Assembly (NCBI GenBank): GCA_016188265.1
Contig: JACPID010000003.1
Location: 17,070 to 81,069 of the forward strand
Direction of reading: 5' to 3'
From: Candidatus Woesearchaeota archaeon
GTDB taxonomy: Archaea > Nanobdellota > Nanobdellia > Woesearchaeales > ARS49
Length of the DNA stretch: 64,000 nucleotides
Shown here: positions 55,494 through 63,703 of the stretch, piece by piece
Layout of the letters: each line of letters opens with the position of its first letter
Position numbering within the stretch: position 1 is the stretch's first letter
Position numbers and translations under genes: made by a program
The notes under the pieces: generated by a model
What the model saw: the letters and a program-made list of their open reading frames with translations, nothing else
Told to the model about the DNA's origin: nothing
Databases searched by the model: none

Positions 55494-55972
55494 AGAATAA
55501 ATCCCAGCTCATAGGCCAAATTTTTATTTTTATTTTTGCCCTTGCAGTTTTTGCAATGCTTGTAAGCTTCGGCTATAAATATGTTAAACAAATTCAAGAA
55601 TCACACTACACACTTTCTATTGTTGACTTTCGCGATAAATTATCTGAAGCAGTAGAACGTATTAGGTATAGAACTGGCAGCGTTGAAAAATTAGCTCTTA
55701 AATTTCCTCAAAGACATTTAGAAATATGTTTTGTTGATTCTGAATCAGCAGAATCACTGGCAGAAAATAGGCCTTTACTGCACTCTTTATGGTCTGGGAG
55801 CAAACAAAATGTTTTTCTCCAACCTTTATCTTTAATTCCAATCATATTACCTTCAATAAAAATAGATTCAGGTTATTGCTGCTTAACTCCTGACGGAACA
55901 CTAAATCTTCGTTTAGAAGCCCTTCCAGATAAAGTTAAAATAAGCCCGTGGGAATTAGAGTGTGAAAAATGA
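55490..55972 (+). CDS. Pilin-like membrane-anchored protein
   Basis: 160 residues: KNKSQLIGQIFIFIFALAVF leader/anchor, then an exported domain with two Cys near the C-terminus (YCCLTPDG). Overlaps its neighbours by 4 bp on both sides. The short polar start before a long hydrophobic helix is the layout of type IV pilin-like subunits, but no processing site is certain. Confidence 0.68.
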   Translation: MKNKSQLIGQIFIFIFALAVFAMLVSFGYKYVKQIQESHYTLSIVDFRDKLSEAVERIRYRTGSVEKLALKFPQRHLEICFVDSESAESLAENRPLLHSLWSGSKQNVFLQPLSLIPIILPSIKIDSGYCCLTPDGTLNLRLEALPDKVKISPWELECEK

Positions 55973-56979
55973 GCAAAGCAATTGAATTACAATTTCACTG
56001 GGTGTTTCTCTTGATAGCTGGTGCAATAATTCTTGGCTTTTTTAGCATTATTGCTTTAAAACAGTACCAAATCAGCACTGCAAAAAAAGAAATCTTTCTT
56101 TTAAGGGATTTTGAAACAACATTTGAAAGCTCTCTTAAATCAGAAAATACAGTTATGCCTCCTTTAGATACAATTCAAGATGTTTCATTTTATTGTTCAA
56201 ATGTTTGCGATTGTAATTATATTATTGGAAAAACACAAAGGCCTTATAGAGAAAAAATAATAATCTCACCTCCAAATCTTAAAGGAGGGAAACAGATAAT
56301 GTGGGCTCTTCCAGTAAACCTGCCTTTTAAAGTAAGCTCGATTTTATTGCTTTTTAATCAAAATGTAAAATTTTATTTTATATACGATGAAACTAGTGAG
56401 TCAGTAAAATTAAAAGAAATAATACAAAGAAATATTCCTGAAACACTTATTTCACAATTTATTCAAAAACCTGATTTATACAATTTACAATTTGAGGGAT
56501 ATGATTATTCAAGATTTGTATTTATTGAAACCTCAATACAGGATATTGATAATAGTTTCAGCAATGAAGATGTTAGCGCCGTTTTAATAAACGACAATCT
56601 TGCTGAGTTCTATGAAAAACAAGAAGGACAAGCTGTATTTATCAGGCAAAAATCATTTTTCTTTTATCCAGAAGATAAAGGATCATTATTTGCTGCAATT
56701 TTTTCATCTGATGCAAATATGTTTTCCTGTTCTATGCAAAAAATATATTCACGCCTTGAAGCTATTGCAAACATTCATAAATCTCGTATTCAAGAATTGC
56801 AAGGTTTTGAAGAGCGCTGTTATTATCCACTAGATAACATAGCAAGATTGGAGGAAATTTCACCAGAATTAATGCAAAATAATGTAAATTCATTTTCACA
56901 ACTGCCTTTAATAATAGAATCATTAAAAAAAGAGAATTACAATATTGCAGATATACAAGGATGCCCTTCAATGTACTAA
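55969..56979 (+). CDS. Membrane-anchored surface-operon protein
   Basis: 336 residues: IELQFHWVFLLIAGAIILGF anchor, then an exported mixed domain with four or five Cys (CSNVCDCNYIIG near residue 75). Same anchor-first layout as its neighbours. No known family; operon position suggests a subunit of the same surface structure. Confidence 0.68.
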   Translation: MSKAIELQFHWVFLLIAGAIILGFFSIIALKQYQISTAKKEIFLLRDFETTFESSLKSENTVMPPLDTIQDVSFYCSNVCDCNYIIGKTQRPYREKIIISPPNLKGGKQIMWALPVNLPFKVSSILLLFNQNVKFYFIYDETSESVKLKEIIQRNIPETLISQFIQKPDLYNLQFEGYDYSRFVFIETSIQDIDNSFSNEDVSAVLINDNLAEFYEKQEGQAVFIRQKSFFFYPEDKGSLFAAIFSSDANMFSCSMQKIYSRLEAIANIHKSRIQELQGFEERCYYPLDNIARLEEISPELMQNNVNSFSQLPLIIESLKKENYNIADIQGCPSMY

Positions 56980-56980
56980 A

Positions 56981-57478
56981 ATGAAATCTAAAGCTCAGAT
57001 TAAAATGTTTGAAAATGTTGCTGTTATGATAGTTTTCTTTTTTTTACTTGTTTTAGGTTTTAGAGTGTATTATTCTTATCAAGAACAGGCATTAAGTGAA
57101 GAATTAAGAGACATTCTTGAAACAAGAACTTTTCAACTTGTTGAACGCTTGACTGCTCTCCCAGAACTAGAATGCAGTGTTGGAAGTGTTGAAATTCCTT
57201 CCTGCATTGATTTATTAAAATCAAAATCACTTCAAAATTATATAAAAAAAAATCCAGAAAAATATTTTACTTTTTTTGGCTTTTCAACAATTGAGATTAA
57301 ACCAGTATATGGGGAGCCTATTATAGTCTATAACAACACACCTAAAAGTTATACTTCAATGCAAATCAGGCATCTGCCAGTATTATTGTATGATGCAAAA
57401 GGAAATGCAAAATGTGTCGGTGTATCTGGTAATTGTTTTTTAGCAAATTTAAAAGTGAGTGTTTATGAAGAGGAATAA
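56981..57478 (+). CDS. Pilin-like membrane-anchored protein
   Basis: 165 residues from ATG 56981, directly after the preceding stop; an in-frame start at 56945 would overlap that gene needlessly. Anchor KAQIKMFENVAVMIVFFFLL, then a small exported domain with four Cys (ECSVGSVEIPSC, KCVGVSGNC), probably two disulfides. Confidence 0.68.
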   Translation: MKSKAQIKMFENVAVMIVFFFLLVLGFRVYYSYQEQALSEELRDILETRTFQLVERLTALPELECSVGSVEIPSCIDLLKSKSLQNYIKKNPEKYFTFFGFSTIEIKPVYGEPIIVYNNTPKSYTSMQIRHLPVLLYDAKGNAKCVGVSGNCFLANLKVSVYEEE

Positions 57479-57938
57479 AAAGTCACAAACAGAGCTAATT
57501 GGCATTGCAATTATTGTTTTACTAGCAATAATGCTTTTTTTATTTGCGATAGCTTTTTTTTCAGAAATTAAAAAATCACCATACAAGCCAATTGAAGACC
57601 GTAAAATTATAAATTCATTTCTTGCTTCAAGTGTTCAGTCAACAACAATGTGCCAACAATACCCGCTTAAGCAATTAATAGAAGATTGCACTCTGGGAGC
57701 AATACTTTCCTGTCCTGAAAACTCGTGCGATTATATTAAAAGCTATTTTGATGCTTCACTGCAACATTTCTTTGAAGGAAGACAATACTATTTCAGCATT
57801 ACTGAAATGAAAGATGTGCCTATTGAAATTTCAAATACACCTCAAAACAAACCATGCACTGGAGAAAAAGAAGCTAAAAATTACCCAATCTACATACGAG
57901 GATTTCCTATAACAATTTATTTAGAACTTTGCAGATAG
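57465..57938 (+). CDS. Pilin-like membrane-anchored protein, last of operon
   Basis: 157 residues from ATG 57465 (MKRNKKSQTELIGIAIIVLL), overlapping the upstream gene by 14 bp. The KKSQTELIG motif before the hydrophobic helix is the closest in this operon to a class III pilin leader. The exported part has six Cys (CQQYPLKQLIEDC, CPENSC). Closes the 11.3-kb operon. Confidence 0.68.
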   Translation: MKRNKKSQTELIGIAIIVLLAIMLFLFAIAFFSEIKKSPYKPIEDRKIINSFLASSVQSTTMCQQYPLKQLIEDCTLGAILSCPENSCDYIKSYFDASLQHFFEGRQYYFSITEMKDVPIEISNTPQNKPCTGEKEAKNYPIYIRGFPITIYLELCR

Positions 57939-57981
57939 ATCTATTTACAAACTAAAATTAGCAATATTAGGCGAAATTATG

Positions 57982-58368
57982 CTAATAGGTTTCAACTTGA
58001 ATTCCATTGATTCTTTTAAAATGTTCAATATTTCTAGTTACTATTGTATTAATATTATTGCTTAAGGTAATTCCCGCAGTCATGCAGTCGCAATCAGATA
58101 TTATTGCACCTTTTTTAACAAGTTGCGCAGATATATCAGCAGACTTTATTATTGCACGATTGTCTAAAGAAAGAAGCCTCATATCATCAAATGTGTGAAT
58201 TACTTCTCTAAATCTTTCATCAGAAATTTTTCTTATAAAGAGCCCTCTTATAACTTCATACATGTTTATTTGTGTAGTTAATAATAAGTCTTTTGAATTA
58301 AGTATCTTAAGAGTTTCTTTTTCACCTCGCAATACATCAATTAGAAAAGTTGTATCTAATACTTTCAT
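57982..58368 (-). CDS. vapC: VapC-like PIN-domain toxin
   Basis: 128-residue PIN-domain ribonuclease: Asp5 (VLDTTFLIDVL), Glu38 (INMYEVIRG), Asp92/Asp94 (SDCDCMTAGI) and a C-terminal TRNIEHFKRI. VapC toxins cut tRNA or rRNA. Follows the antitoxin gene with a 4-bp overlap. Confidence 0.87.
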   Translation of the reverse strand: MKVLDTTFLIDVLRGEKETLKILNSKDLLLTTQINMYEVIRGLFIRKISDERFREVIHTFDDMRLLSLDNRAIIKSADISAQLVKKGAIISDCDCMTAGITLSNNINTIVTRNIEHFKRINGIQVETY

Positions 58369-58604
58369 AACATCCTCTTTTTAATCGCCTTTATGTTTTC
58401 TTGTCTTATCTTTTTAAGATCTTTTAACATATCATCTCCCTCTTTATGAGTTAATATTCCGAATAAATCTTTTATATTTCTAGAAGATTTCTTAGAAAAC
58501 ACTCTTATTATTTCTTTAGAAAAACTTTCGCTTTTTAATTTATTTTCTAAAAGCAAATTATATGCATTTTCAACAATAGTTAATGTTTTGGTTGTCATAA
58601 ACAT
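58365..58604 (-). CDS. vapB: VapB-like antitoxin
   Basis: 79 residues: ribbon or helix DNA-binding N-terminus (TTKTLTIVENAYNLLLENK) and helical toxin-binding C-terminus (DMLKDLKKIRQENIKAIKK). Start at 58604 or at the next ATG (58598). Palindromes overlapping the start region are its likely operator. Confidence 0.78.
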   Translation of the reverse strand: MFMTTKTLTIVENAYNLLLENKLKSESFSKEIIRVFSKKSSRNIKDLFGILTHKEGDDMLKDLKKIRQENIKAIKKRML

Positions 58605-58622
58605 ACGTGTACACGTACGTGT
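58604..58622. promoter_or_regulatory. Palindromic operator of vapBC
   Basis: Overlapping perfect palindromes, the 14-bp TACGTGTACACGTA (58604-58617) and the 12-bp ACACGTACGTGT (58611-58622), at the vapB start. They fit autorepression by a VapBC complex. Confidence 0.6.
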
Positions 58623-58695
58623 ATATAAAATTTACGCTTTAAAAAGCTAATAATATACAATTAGACCTTTAAAACTTTCTTTATTATACTGTTTA

Positions 58696-60492
58696 ATGAC
58701 AAAACAAAAATTGATTAACTCTTTAGTCTTATCAAGCTGCATCTCGTTTACAGCATTTGCAGGTCATGCCTTATACTATAAAAAAATGCCAATGCAAAGA
58801 TTTTTTATAGATCCATTACAATGCGCATATGCTTGTTTGCTGGCATCAACTGCAATTCCAGCATTAATCCTTTCCAAAATCTCAAAAAAACATTCTTCCA
58901 AAAGCGTTGTTGAAAATCCTGAGCTTTCAGCTGGAATCTTTTATAATACTGCAATTGCAACCTCTTTAATGTTTTATTCTCAATTTCCACGTGAATTAAT
59001 GCATATAAAACACGCAATTATTCCTTTCACAGCAGGCTCAGGCATTTATACTTATTTTTTTCTTAAAAACTTATCAAAATTTAATCAGCCTTATATTAAA
59101 AATTTTATAAACGGACTTTCTTTTGCTTTGAAAATCAATAAAGCCTCAAAACAAAAAAATACATCTACGCTTGAAAAACTTATTCAAGAAGAAGCCAATA
59201 GAATATATAGAGATCCTTCGCATTATTATTCTCAAATTGCTTCTACTGAAATGCAAAAAAATAATCCTGATATTGAAAAAGTTATTGCATATGAAAAAAA
59301 ATCATTGAATCAAAAAAAATGCAGTTTGCTTGATAAAATTGTAAACTATCCTCTGACATTATTTATTGAATCAAAATTATTCCCAAAATACAGAGGGCAT
59401 CATCTTGGCAAAGCGCTTTATGCATACAAGTATAATGATGAAAAAACCTTTATACAAGAATATCACTCTTTTATTAATCAAGAACAATCCATTGCTTCCA
59501 AAGCAGCTTATGTTTTTGCTATTGAAGCATTTCTTGAAAAAAAAACATCTAATAATTTAGAGCAAGAAAAAAACATTGCTTGGAAATCACTTATTGGCTC
59601 AATAGTAAAAGAAAAACAATTTTTTGAATCAATTGACAATAGAAAAGTTTACACAGTTTCAATTCATAATTTTCTACGCACAATGCTTATTTTACGTGAA
59701 GGCCCTAAAGAATTTTTGGAGCAGGAGATGAAAAACATATCCAGCATAAAAAATGCCCTAACAGCTAACTGCAGTGTTGTTGAGCCAATTCACATTAGTG
59801 AACATAATGGTTCTTATTATCTTGTTGAAAAATTTGCTCCTGGCAATAGATTAACAGAAAATCTTTCAAGAAGCGCACTTCAAAAATCAATTACTTGCAC
59901 AAAATTAATTCATAATGCCTTTGAAAGAAAAACTGAAAAAGAATGCATGAAACGCGCTACAGAAAAACTCAGAAAAATAGAACTGCCAGATGATATCAAA
60001 AACTTGTTTGCTTCTTCTATGAGTATTCTTTTTGATTATGCAAGCAATTATGCTGTTTTTGACTGCGATGCTCATGCAGATAACTTTTTTGTTCAAAAAA
60101 CTAAGCAAGGCCTACGTATTATAGCTCTTGACAAGCCGTCAAGAGGATATGTTTTGCCTGAAGAAGACATCACAAAGCTTGTGAATGGCCACTCATTTTA
60201 TAAACAATTAGAACAAGGATGGAATCAAAAAAAAGAAGACATATGCAATAATTATGATGCAGATAAAAAGTTCTTTTATTCCTGCGCATCACTTACACCT
60301 TACAAAGCTTTATCCTACGCAGCTTACAGCATTAAATTTCCTATAAAATTAAACAATGCACTATCTTTTCTAAAAAACGCTATTTTTGATATTAATATGC
60401 TAATTGAAGAAACAAAACCTAATAAAAAAAATTATTCTTTATACAAAATTATTCTCAAAGCTCTCAGCCAAACTCAAAGTATCATCGCATAA
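58696..60492 (+). CDS. Membrane protein with APH-like phosphotransferase domain
   Basis: 598 residues. Four membrane helices in the first ~150; a helical linker; then a kinase-fold domain in the last ~230 residues with a diverged catalytic loop FDCDAHADNFFV and a metal position written ALDKPSRG instead of IDFE. This resembles aminoglycoside/choline phosphotransferase-type kinases with an altered DFG-equivalent, so activity is uncertain. Possible TATA 24 nt upstream. Substrate unknown. Confidence 0.6.
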   Translation: MTKQKLINSLVLSSCISFTAFAGHALYYKKMPMQRFFIDPLQCAYACLLASTAIPALILSKISKKHSSKSVVENPELSAGIFYNTAIATSLMFYSQFPRELMHIKHAIIPFTAGSGIYTYFFLKNLSKFNQPYIKNFINGLSFALKINKASKQKNTSTLEKLIQEEANRIYRDPSHYYSQIASTEMQKNNPDIEKVIAYEKKSLNQKKCSLLDKIVNYPLTLFIESKLFPKYRGHHLGKALYAYKYNDEKTFIQEYHSFINQEQSIASKAAYVFAIEAFLEKKTSNNLEQEKNIAWKSLIGSIVKEKQFFESIDNRKVYTVSIHNFLRTMLILREGPKEFLEQEMKNISSIKNALTANCSVVEPIHISEHNGSYYLVEKFAPGNRLTENLSRSALQKSITCTKLIHNAFERKTEKECMKRATEKLRKIELPDDIKNLFASSMSILFDYASNYAVFDCDAHADNFFVQKTKQGLRIIALDKPSRGYVLPEEDITKLVNGHSFYKQLEQGWNQKKEDICNNYDADKKFFYSCASLTPYKALSYAAYSIKFPIKLNNALSFLKNAIFDINMLIEETKPNKKNYSLYKIILKALSQTQSIIA

Positions 60493-61352
60493 TAAGGGCC
60501 AAGTATGTCATGAGTTCTTTGTATTATATTTAGAATATAATGCGCGAATTTTGGATTTTTTTCAAGCAATTCTTTTGCTTGTTTTTCCAAATTTCTTTTT
60601 TTCTTAGTAAACATTACGCCTTTTTCTTCACTAAATGAAGCAAATATTTCATGAAAAAGCTTGAACAAAGCATTAGTTTCTTCAATAATTACTTGTACTT
60701 TTTTACTATTATTTGCCAAAGCACTGCCTAAACAAACATATTCATCAGCTATTTTCTCAGCTTCCCAAATAATACAGTATAATAACTGCTGATTTGAATC
60801 CTTTGAAAACTGATTATTAATAGTTCTTTTACACACATTTGTAAGCTTATCTGTTAATTCTTCAAGTGATTTGAGCTCATTTAATAATTTTTCATCAAAT
60901 TTCCTGCTTAATAATGCAACAATAACTCCCATTTCTTGAATAATAAAAAAAACTCTTCTCAAAATAATATCAACTGTTTCTTCTAAAGGCTGCGCAATAT
61001 TTTTTATAGTGCAAGTAGTAAGCCCTCTATTGAGAATCTCAAAACCTAAAAGCGTTTTTGTCTTTTCTTGAATAGCTTGAATAAGCTCTGGCTTAGAAAC
61101 TGAAGCCTCAATAAGATCAATTCCTTTTTTGTATGCAGCGCTTATTCTTCTTTTAACAAATTCTTCATTACCCTCTAGATGAAGCTTCAGTATTTTATTT
61201 ACATCGCTGCTTTCTGAGGTTATAACTACTTTTTTGCCTGATATTTCAAGATTTAATTCATCACCTTTTTTTATGCCTTGCTTTTTAATCCAAAAACTTG
61301 GCAGGCTTACAACATGCGTTTTCCCAGCTAACTGAATAACCTTCCTCCTCAT
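60474..61352 (-). CDS. AbrB-PhoU fusion regulator
   Basis: 292 residues: N-terminal AbrB-like domain (KVIQLAGKTHVVSLPSFWIKK) with EVIISG-type strands, then PhoU-like helices (AYKKGIDLIEASVSKPELIQAI, ETVDIILRRVFFIIQE). Diverged relative of the 17034 protein. Shares a divergent promoter region with an Lrp-type regulator. The 3' end overlaps the preceding gene by 19 bp. Confidence 0.78.
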   Translation of the reverse strand: MRRKVIQLAGKTHVVSLPSFWIKKQGIKKGDELNLEISGKKVVITSESSDVNKILKLHLEGNEEFVKRRISAAYKKGIDLIEASVSKPELIQAIQEKTKTLLGFEILNRGLTTCTIKNIAQPLEETVDIILRRVFFIIQEMGVIVALLSRKFDEKLLNELKSLEELTDKLTNVCKRTINNQFSKDSNQQLLYCIIWEAEKIADEYVCLGSALANNSKKVQVIIEETNALFKLFHEIFASFSEEKGVMFTKKKRNLEKQAKELLEKNPKFAHYILNIIQRTHDILGPYYAMIL

Positions 61353-61393
61353 AAGCTTAAGCTCAAAAAAAAGCTATTTTAAATTTTATGAAG

Positions 61394-61419
61394 TTATATA
61401 ATTATAAGCAATTATATAA
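61394..61419. promoter_or_regulatory. Inverted repeat between divergent regulators
   Basis: TTATATAATT, six bases, then AATTATATAA: a perfect 10-bp inverted repeat midway between the PhoU-type and Lrp-type starts. It may be an operator for one of them, or two back-to-back TATA boxes; both readings fit the AT-only sequence. Confidence 0.45.
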
Positions 61420-61489
61420 TGTTTAAGCACAAAATATATACCTTCAAAGCTTCAACTATTCCTTTATCATTTGTTGGAGGTCAAGATAT

Positions 61490-61963
61490 ATGGATAAAAA
61501 GGATATGACAATTTTATCTTGTTTAAGACAGGATGGAAGAATGTCTTTAACAGAGCTTTCAAAAAGTACTGGAATTCCAGTATCAACAGCACACGATAGG
61601 CTTAAACACACACAAGGTTTTTTATTTCAAAAATACACTATTGTACTAAACTATAGCAATATTGGTTTTTCAACAAGAGCAATTATTTTTGTTAAATCAA
61701 CAAGCATCAAACGAGATGATCTTAAAGATTTTCTTTCTAAACACCCGCATATAAATTCACTTTATAGTGTTAATAATGACTTTGATTACTGTTTTGAATG
61801 CATTTTCAAAGATATTGGTGAAATGGAATTTTTTATTCAAGCAATCAGCGATAAATTTCAAATTAAAAAAAAAGAAATCCATTACATCTTAAAAGAACAT
61901 TCAAGAGAAAAATTCTTTTCTGACTTTGAAACAGCAAAAATGATGGCAGAAGGGAATTTATGA
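61490..61963 (+). CDS. Lrp/AsnC-family transcription regulator
   Basis: 157 residues: helix-turn-helix at ~5-45 (MTILSCLRQDGRMSLTELSKSTGIPVSTAHDRLKH in pieces) and a degenerate RAM/ligand domain (IIFVKSTSIKRDDLKDFL, YSVNNDFDYCFECIFKD). GGAGGT site 6 nt before the ATG. Effector not predictable. Confidence 0.82.
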   Translation: MDKKDMTILSCLRQDGRMSLTELSKSTGIPVSTAHDRLKHTQGFLFQKYTIVLNYSNIGFSTRAIIFVKSTSIKRDDLKDFLSKHPHINSLYSVNNDFDYCFECIFKDIGEMEFFIQAISDKFQIKKKEIHYILKEHSREKFFSDFETAKMMAEGNL

Positions 61964-62051
61964 TGATAGAAGTGCAAAAACAATCTTGTACATAACCGAA
62001 AGATTTAAATATTTCCACTATTTTGGAATGATTATTCCTTTTTAATGGAAA

Positions 62052-62669
62052 ATGCTGACGAAAGAATACACATTATTAGAACTGTTTGTAAAAGAGCCTT
62101 GGAAAAAACTAACTTTCAAACAAGTTAAAACACTGTCTAAGCAAAAATCAGACAATTATGTACACACTAGACTAAAGAAATTGGTTAAAGAAGAAATTCT
62201 CAAGGAAGAAAGAGTAGGAAACAACATACTCTACAAAGTGAATAATAACGTAAATTCATTAAATATGCTCGGTTTCGTAGCAGAATTTATAGCTTTAAAA
62301 GATAAACACATTCCTAGAAAAAATATTGAAAAAATCGCCAATAAAATCAAAACACCATACTTTACATTAATAATCACTGGAAGTTATGCTAAGAAACAGC
62401 ATAAACAAACATCTGACTTAGATATAGTAATCATTTGTGACTATAAACAAAATCCTGACCAAATACTATCACAAATTAAAACTGAAGCAGAAATGATGAT
62501 TCCTGAAATTCATCCACATGTATTCACACAAGCACAATTTTATGAAATGCTAACAAACAAAGAAGAAAATTATGGCAAAGAGACAGCAAGACACAACCTA
62601 ATAATAACCGGAGCAAAACAATATCTCTCAATCATGATGGAGGCGATAAATCATGGATTCGATGGCTAA
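62052..62669 (+). CDS. MNT-type nucleotidyltransferase with winged helix (antitoxin)
   Basis: 205 residues. N-terminal winged helix (~5-60), then a minimal nucleotidyltransferase with GS-x10-DxD (GSYAKKQHKQTSDLD) and a later EIHPHVFT strand. Paired with a HEPN gene overlapping its 3' end by 17 bp. In characterised pairs, MNT AMPylates the HEPN RNase toxin to silence it. Confidence 0.82.
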   Translation: MLTKEYTLLELFVKEPWKKLTFKQVKTLSKQKSDNYVHTRLKKLVKEEILKEERVGNNILYKVNNNVNSLNMLGFVAEFIALKDKHIPRKNIEKIANKIKTPYFTLIITGSYAKKQHKQTSDLDIVIICDYKQNPDQILSQIKTEAEMMIPEIHPHVFTQAQFYEMLTNKEENYGKETARHNLIITGAKQYLSIMMEAINHGFDG

Positions 62670-63129
62670 AATATATCTACAAAGAGCCTTGAATGAAATA
62701 AGTGCTGCAAAAATATTATTTGAAGTGTCAAATGATTTGAAGAAAAAACAATTATTTCAACTTGAAGAAGAAACAACCTTCTACAGCTCAGTAATTTCAC
62801 ACGCATACTATTCAATATTCTATTCAGCAAAAGCAATATTATTAACTAAAGGAATTAAAACAAGCACCCCTGAGATCCACAAACAAACATTTGAAGCATT
62901 CAAAAAAGAATTTATTGATAATGGATTTCTAGACGTAGAACTACTAAACATTTACAAGAAAATGATAATAAGAGCAGATGAATTATTGCAAATCTTTAGA
63001 GATGAAAAATGGAAAAGAGGACACTACACATATCAAACTATTCCGCAAGCTAATCAAAAACCTTCTGAAGACTCTATACAAAATGCCATATTCTTTGTAA
63101 AACACATAAAGGCAATTGTTGAAAAATAA
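62653..63129 (+). CDS. HEPN-domain protein (toxin partner of MNT)
   Basis: 158 residues, all helical; HEPN core with SHAYYSIFYSAKAILLTKG and a C-terminal WKRGHYTYQ segment. The strict RxxxxH RNase motif is not clear; RGHYTY is the nearest, so RNase activity is uncertain. The start may be 62653 or the ATG at 62662. Confidence 0.8.
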   Translation: MDSMAKIYLQRALNEISAAKILFEVSNDLKKKQLFQLEEETTFYSSVISHAYYSIFYSAKAILLTKGIKTSTPEIHKQTFEAFKKEFIDNGFLDVELLNIYKKMIIRADELLQIFRDEKWKRGHYTYQTIPQANQKPSEDSIQNAIFFVKHIKAIVEK

Positions 63130-63156
63130 AATAACATTTAGTAATTCTTTCTTTTT

Positions 63157-63201
63157 TAGTACGCACCATAAAAAGTGTCCTACAAATTATGGCGCGCACT
63201 A
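63157..63201. repeat. Second-hairpin half copy of the intergenic element
   Basis: Matches hairpin 2 of the 16943 and 32070 elements, including the loop TGTCCTA (63176-63182), but hairpin 1 is absent. Two stem positions are changed so that the plus strand has A-C mismatches; in minus-strand RNA they would be G-U pairs. Lies 27 bp after the HEPN stop. Confidence 0.8.
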
Positions 63202-63233
63202 AAATAACATCTGTGAGTTTTCTCTTAGAGTAA

Positions 63234-63321
63234 TGCCAGACATAAATAATTATACAAAATAGTTATGTCTGGCAGACTTAGTAACTGACAAGAATTGTAC
63301 AAATAATATGTCAGTTACTAA
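63234..63321. repeat. Two-hairpin element, variant stems
   Basis: Hairpin 1: 12-bp perfect stem 63234-63245 with 63263-63274, 17-nt loop ending ATAG. Hairpin 2: 13-bp perfect stem 63278-63290 with 63309-63321, 18-nt loop. The loops (ATAATTATACAAAATAG; AGAATTGTACAAATAATA) resemble loop 1 of the 46544 element (TAATTGTATAAATAATAG) while the stems differ. Precedes the promoter of the 63379 gene. Confidence 0.7.
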
Positions 63322-63332
63322 ACATAGAAATA

Positions 63333-63340
63333 TTTATATA
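63333..63340 (+). promoter_or_regulatory. TATA box for the pilin-like gene
   Basis: TTTATATA lies 39-46 nt before the ATG; a purine-rich GAGAGGTG at about 63365 serves as ribosome-binding site, so this transcript has a short leader. Confidence 0.45.
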
Positions 63341-63378
63341 ACAAAACCAGTTATTAGTATTGAAAGAGAGGTGTTATT

Positions 63379-63681
63379 ATGATGAAGAAAGGACAGCTCA
63401 CAGTTAATACAATAATAGTAGCTGCACTAGCAGTAACTGTTTTAATAGTACTTTTTGCAATATTTACTGGAAGAATAAGAGTGCTTCCTGAAGAAACAGC
63501 AAAAACAGAAGCTAAAGTAAGAGCAGCTACTTGCAGTGCACAAAATGGATATTGTGTTTCATCTGAAGAAGAATGTCCTGAAGAAGGTTATGAACGAAAA
63601 AGTGCTCCACTGCAAGGCTGGTTGGATTGTCCTAATGCTAAAACAGACTTGTGTTGCAGACCTACACCTGTTGAGGAATAA
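63379..63681 (+). CDS. Class III signal-peptide/pilin-like small protein
   Basis: 100 residues: MKKGQLTVNTIIVAALAVTVLI-type leader and anchor, a short linker, then a six-Cys domain (CSAQNGYCVSSEEECPEEGY, DLCCRP). The CC pair and spacing suggest a small disulfide knot. The next gene has the same design, so they are paralogues. Confidence 0.75.
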   Translation: MMKKGQLTVNTIIVAALAVTVLIVLFAIFTGRIRVLPEETAKTEAKVRAATCSAQNGYCVSSEEECPEEGYERKSAPLQGWLDCPNAKTDLCCRPTPVEE

Positions 63682-63703
63682 TTTTTAATTATTTTTTTTT
63701 AAC

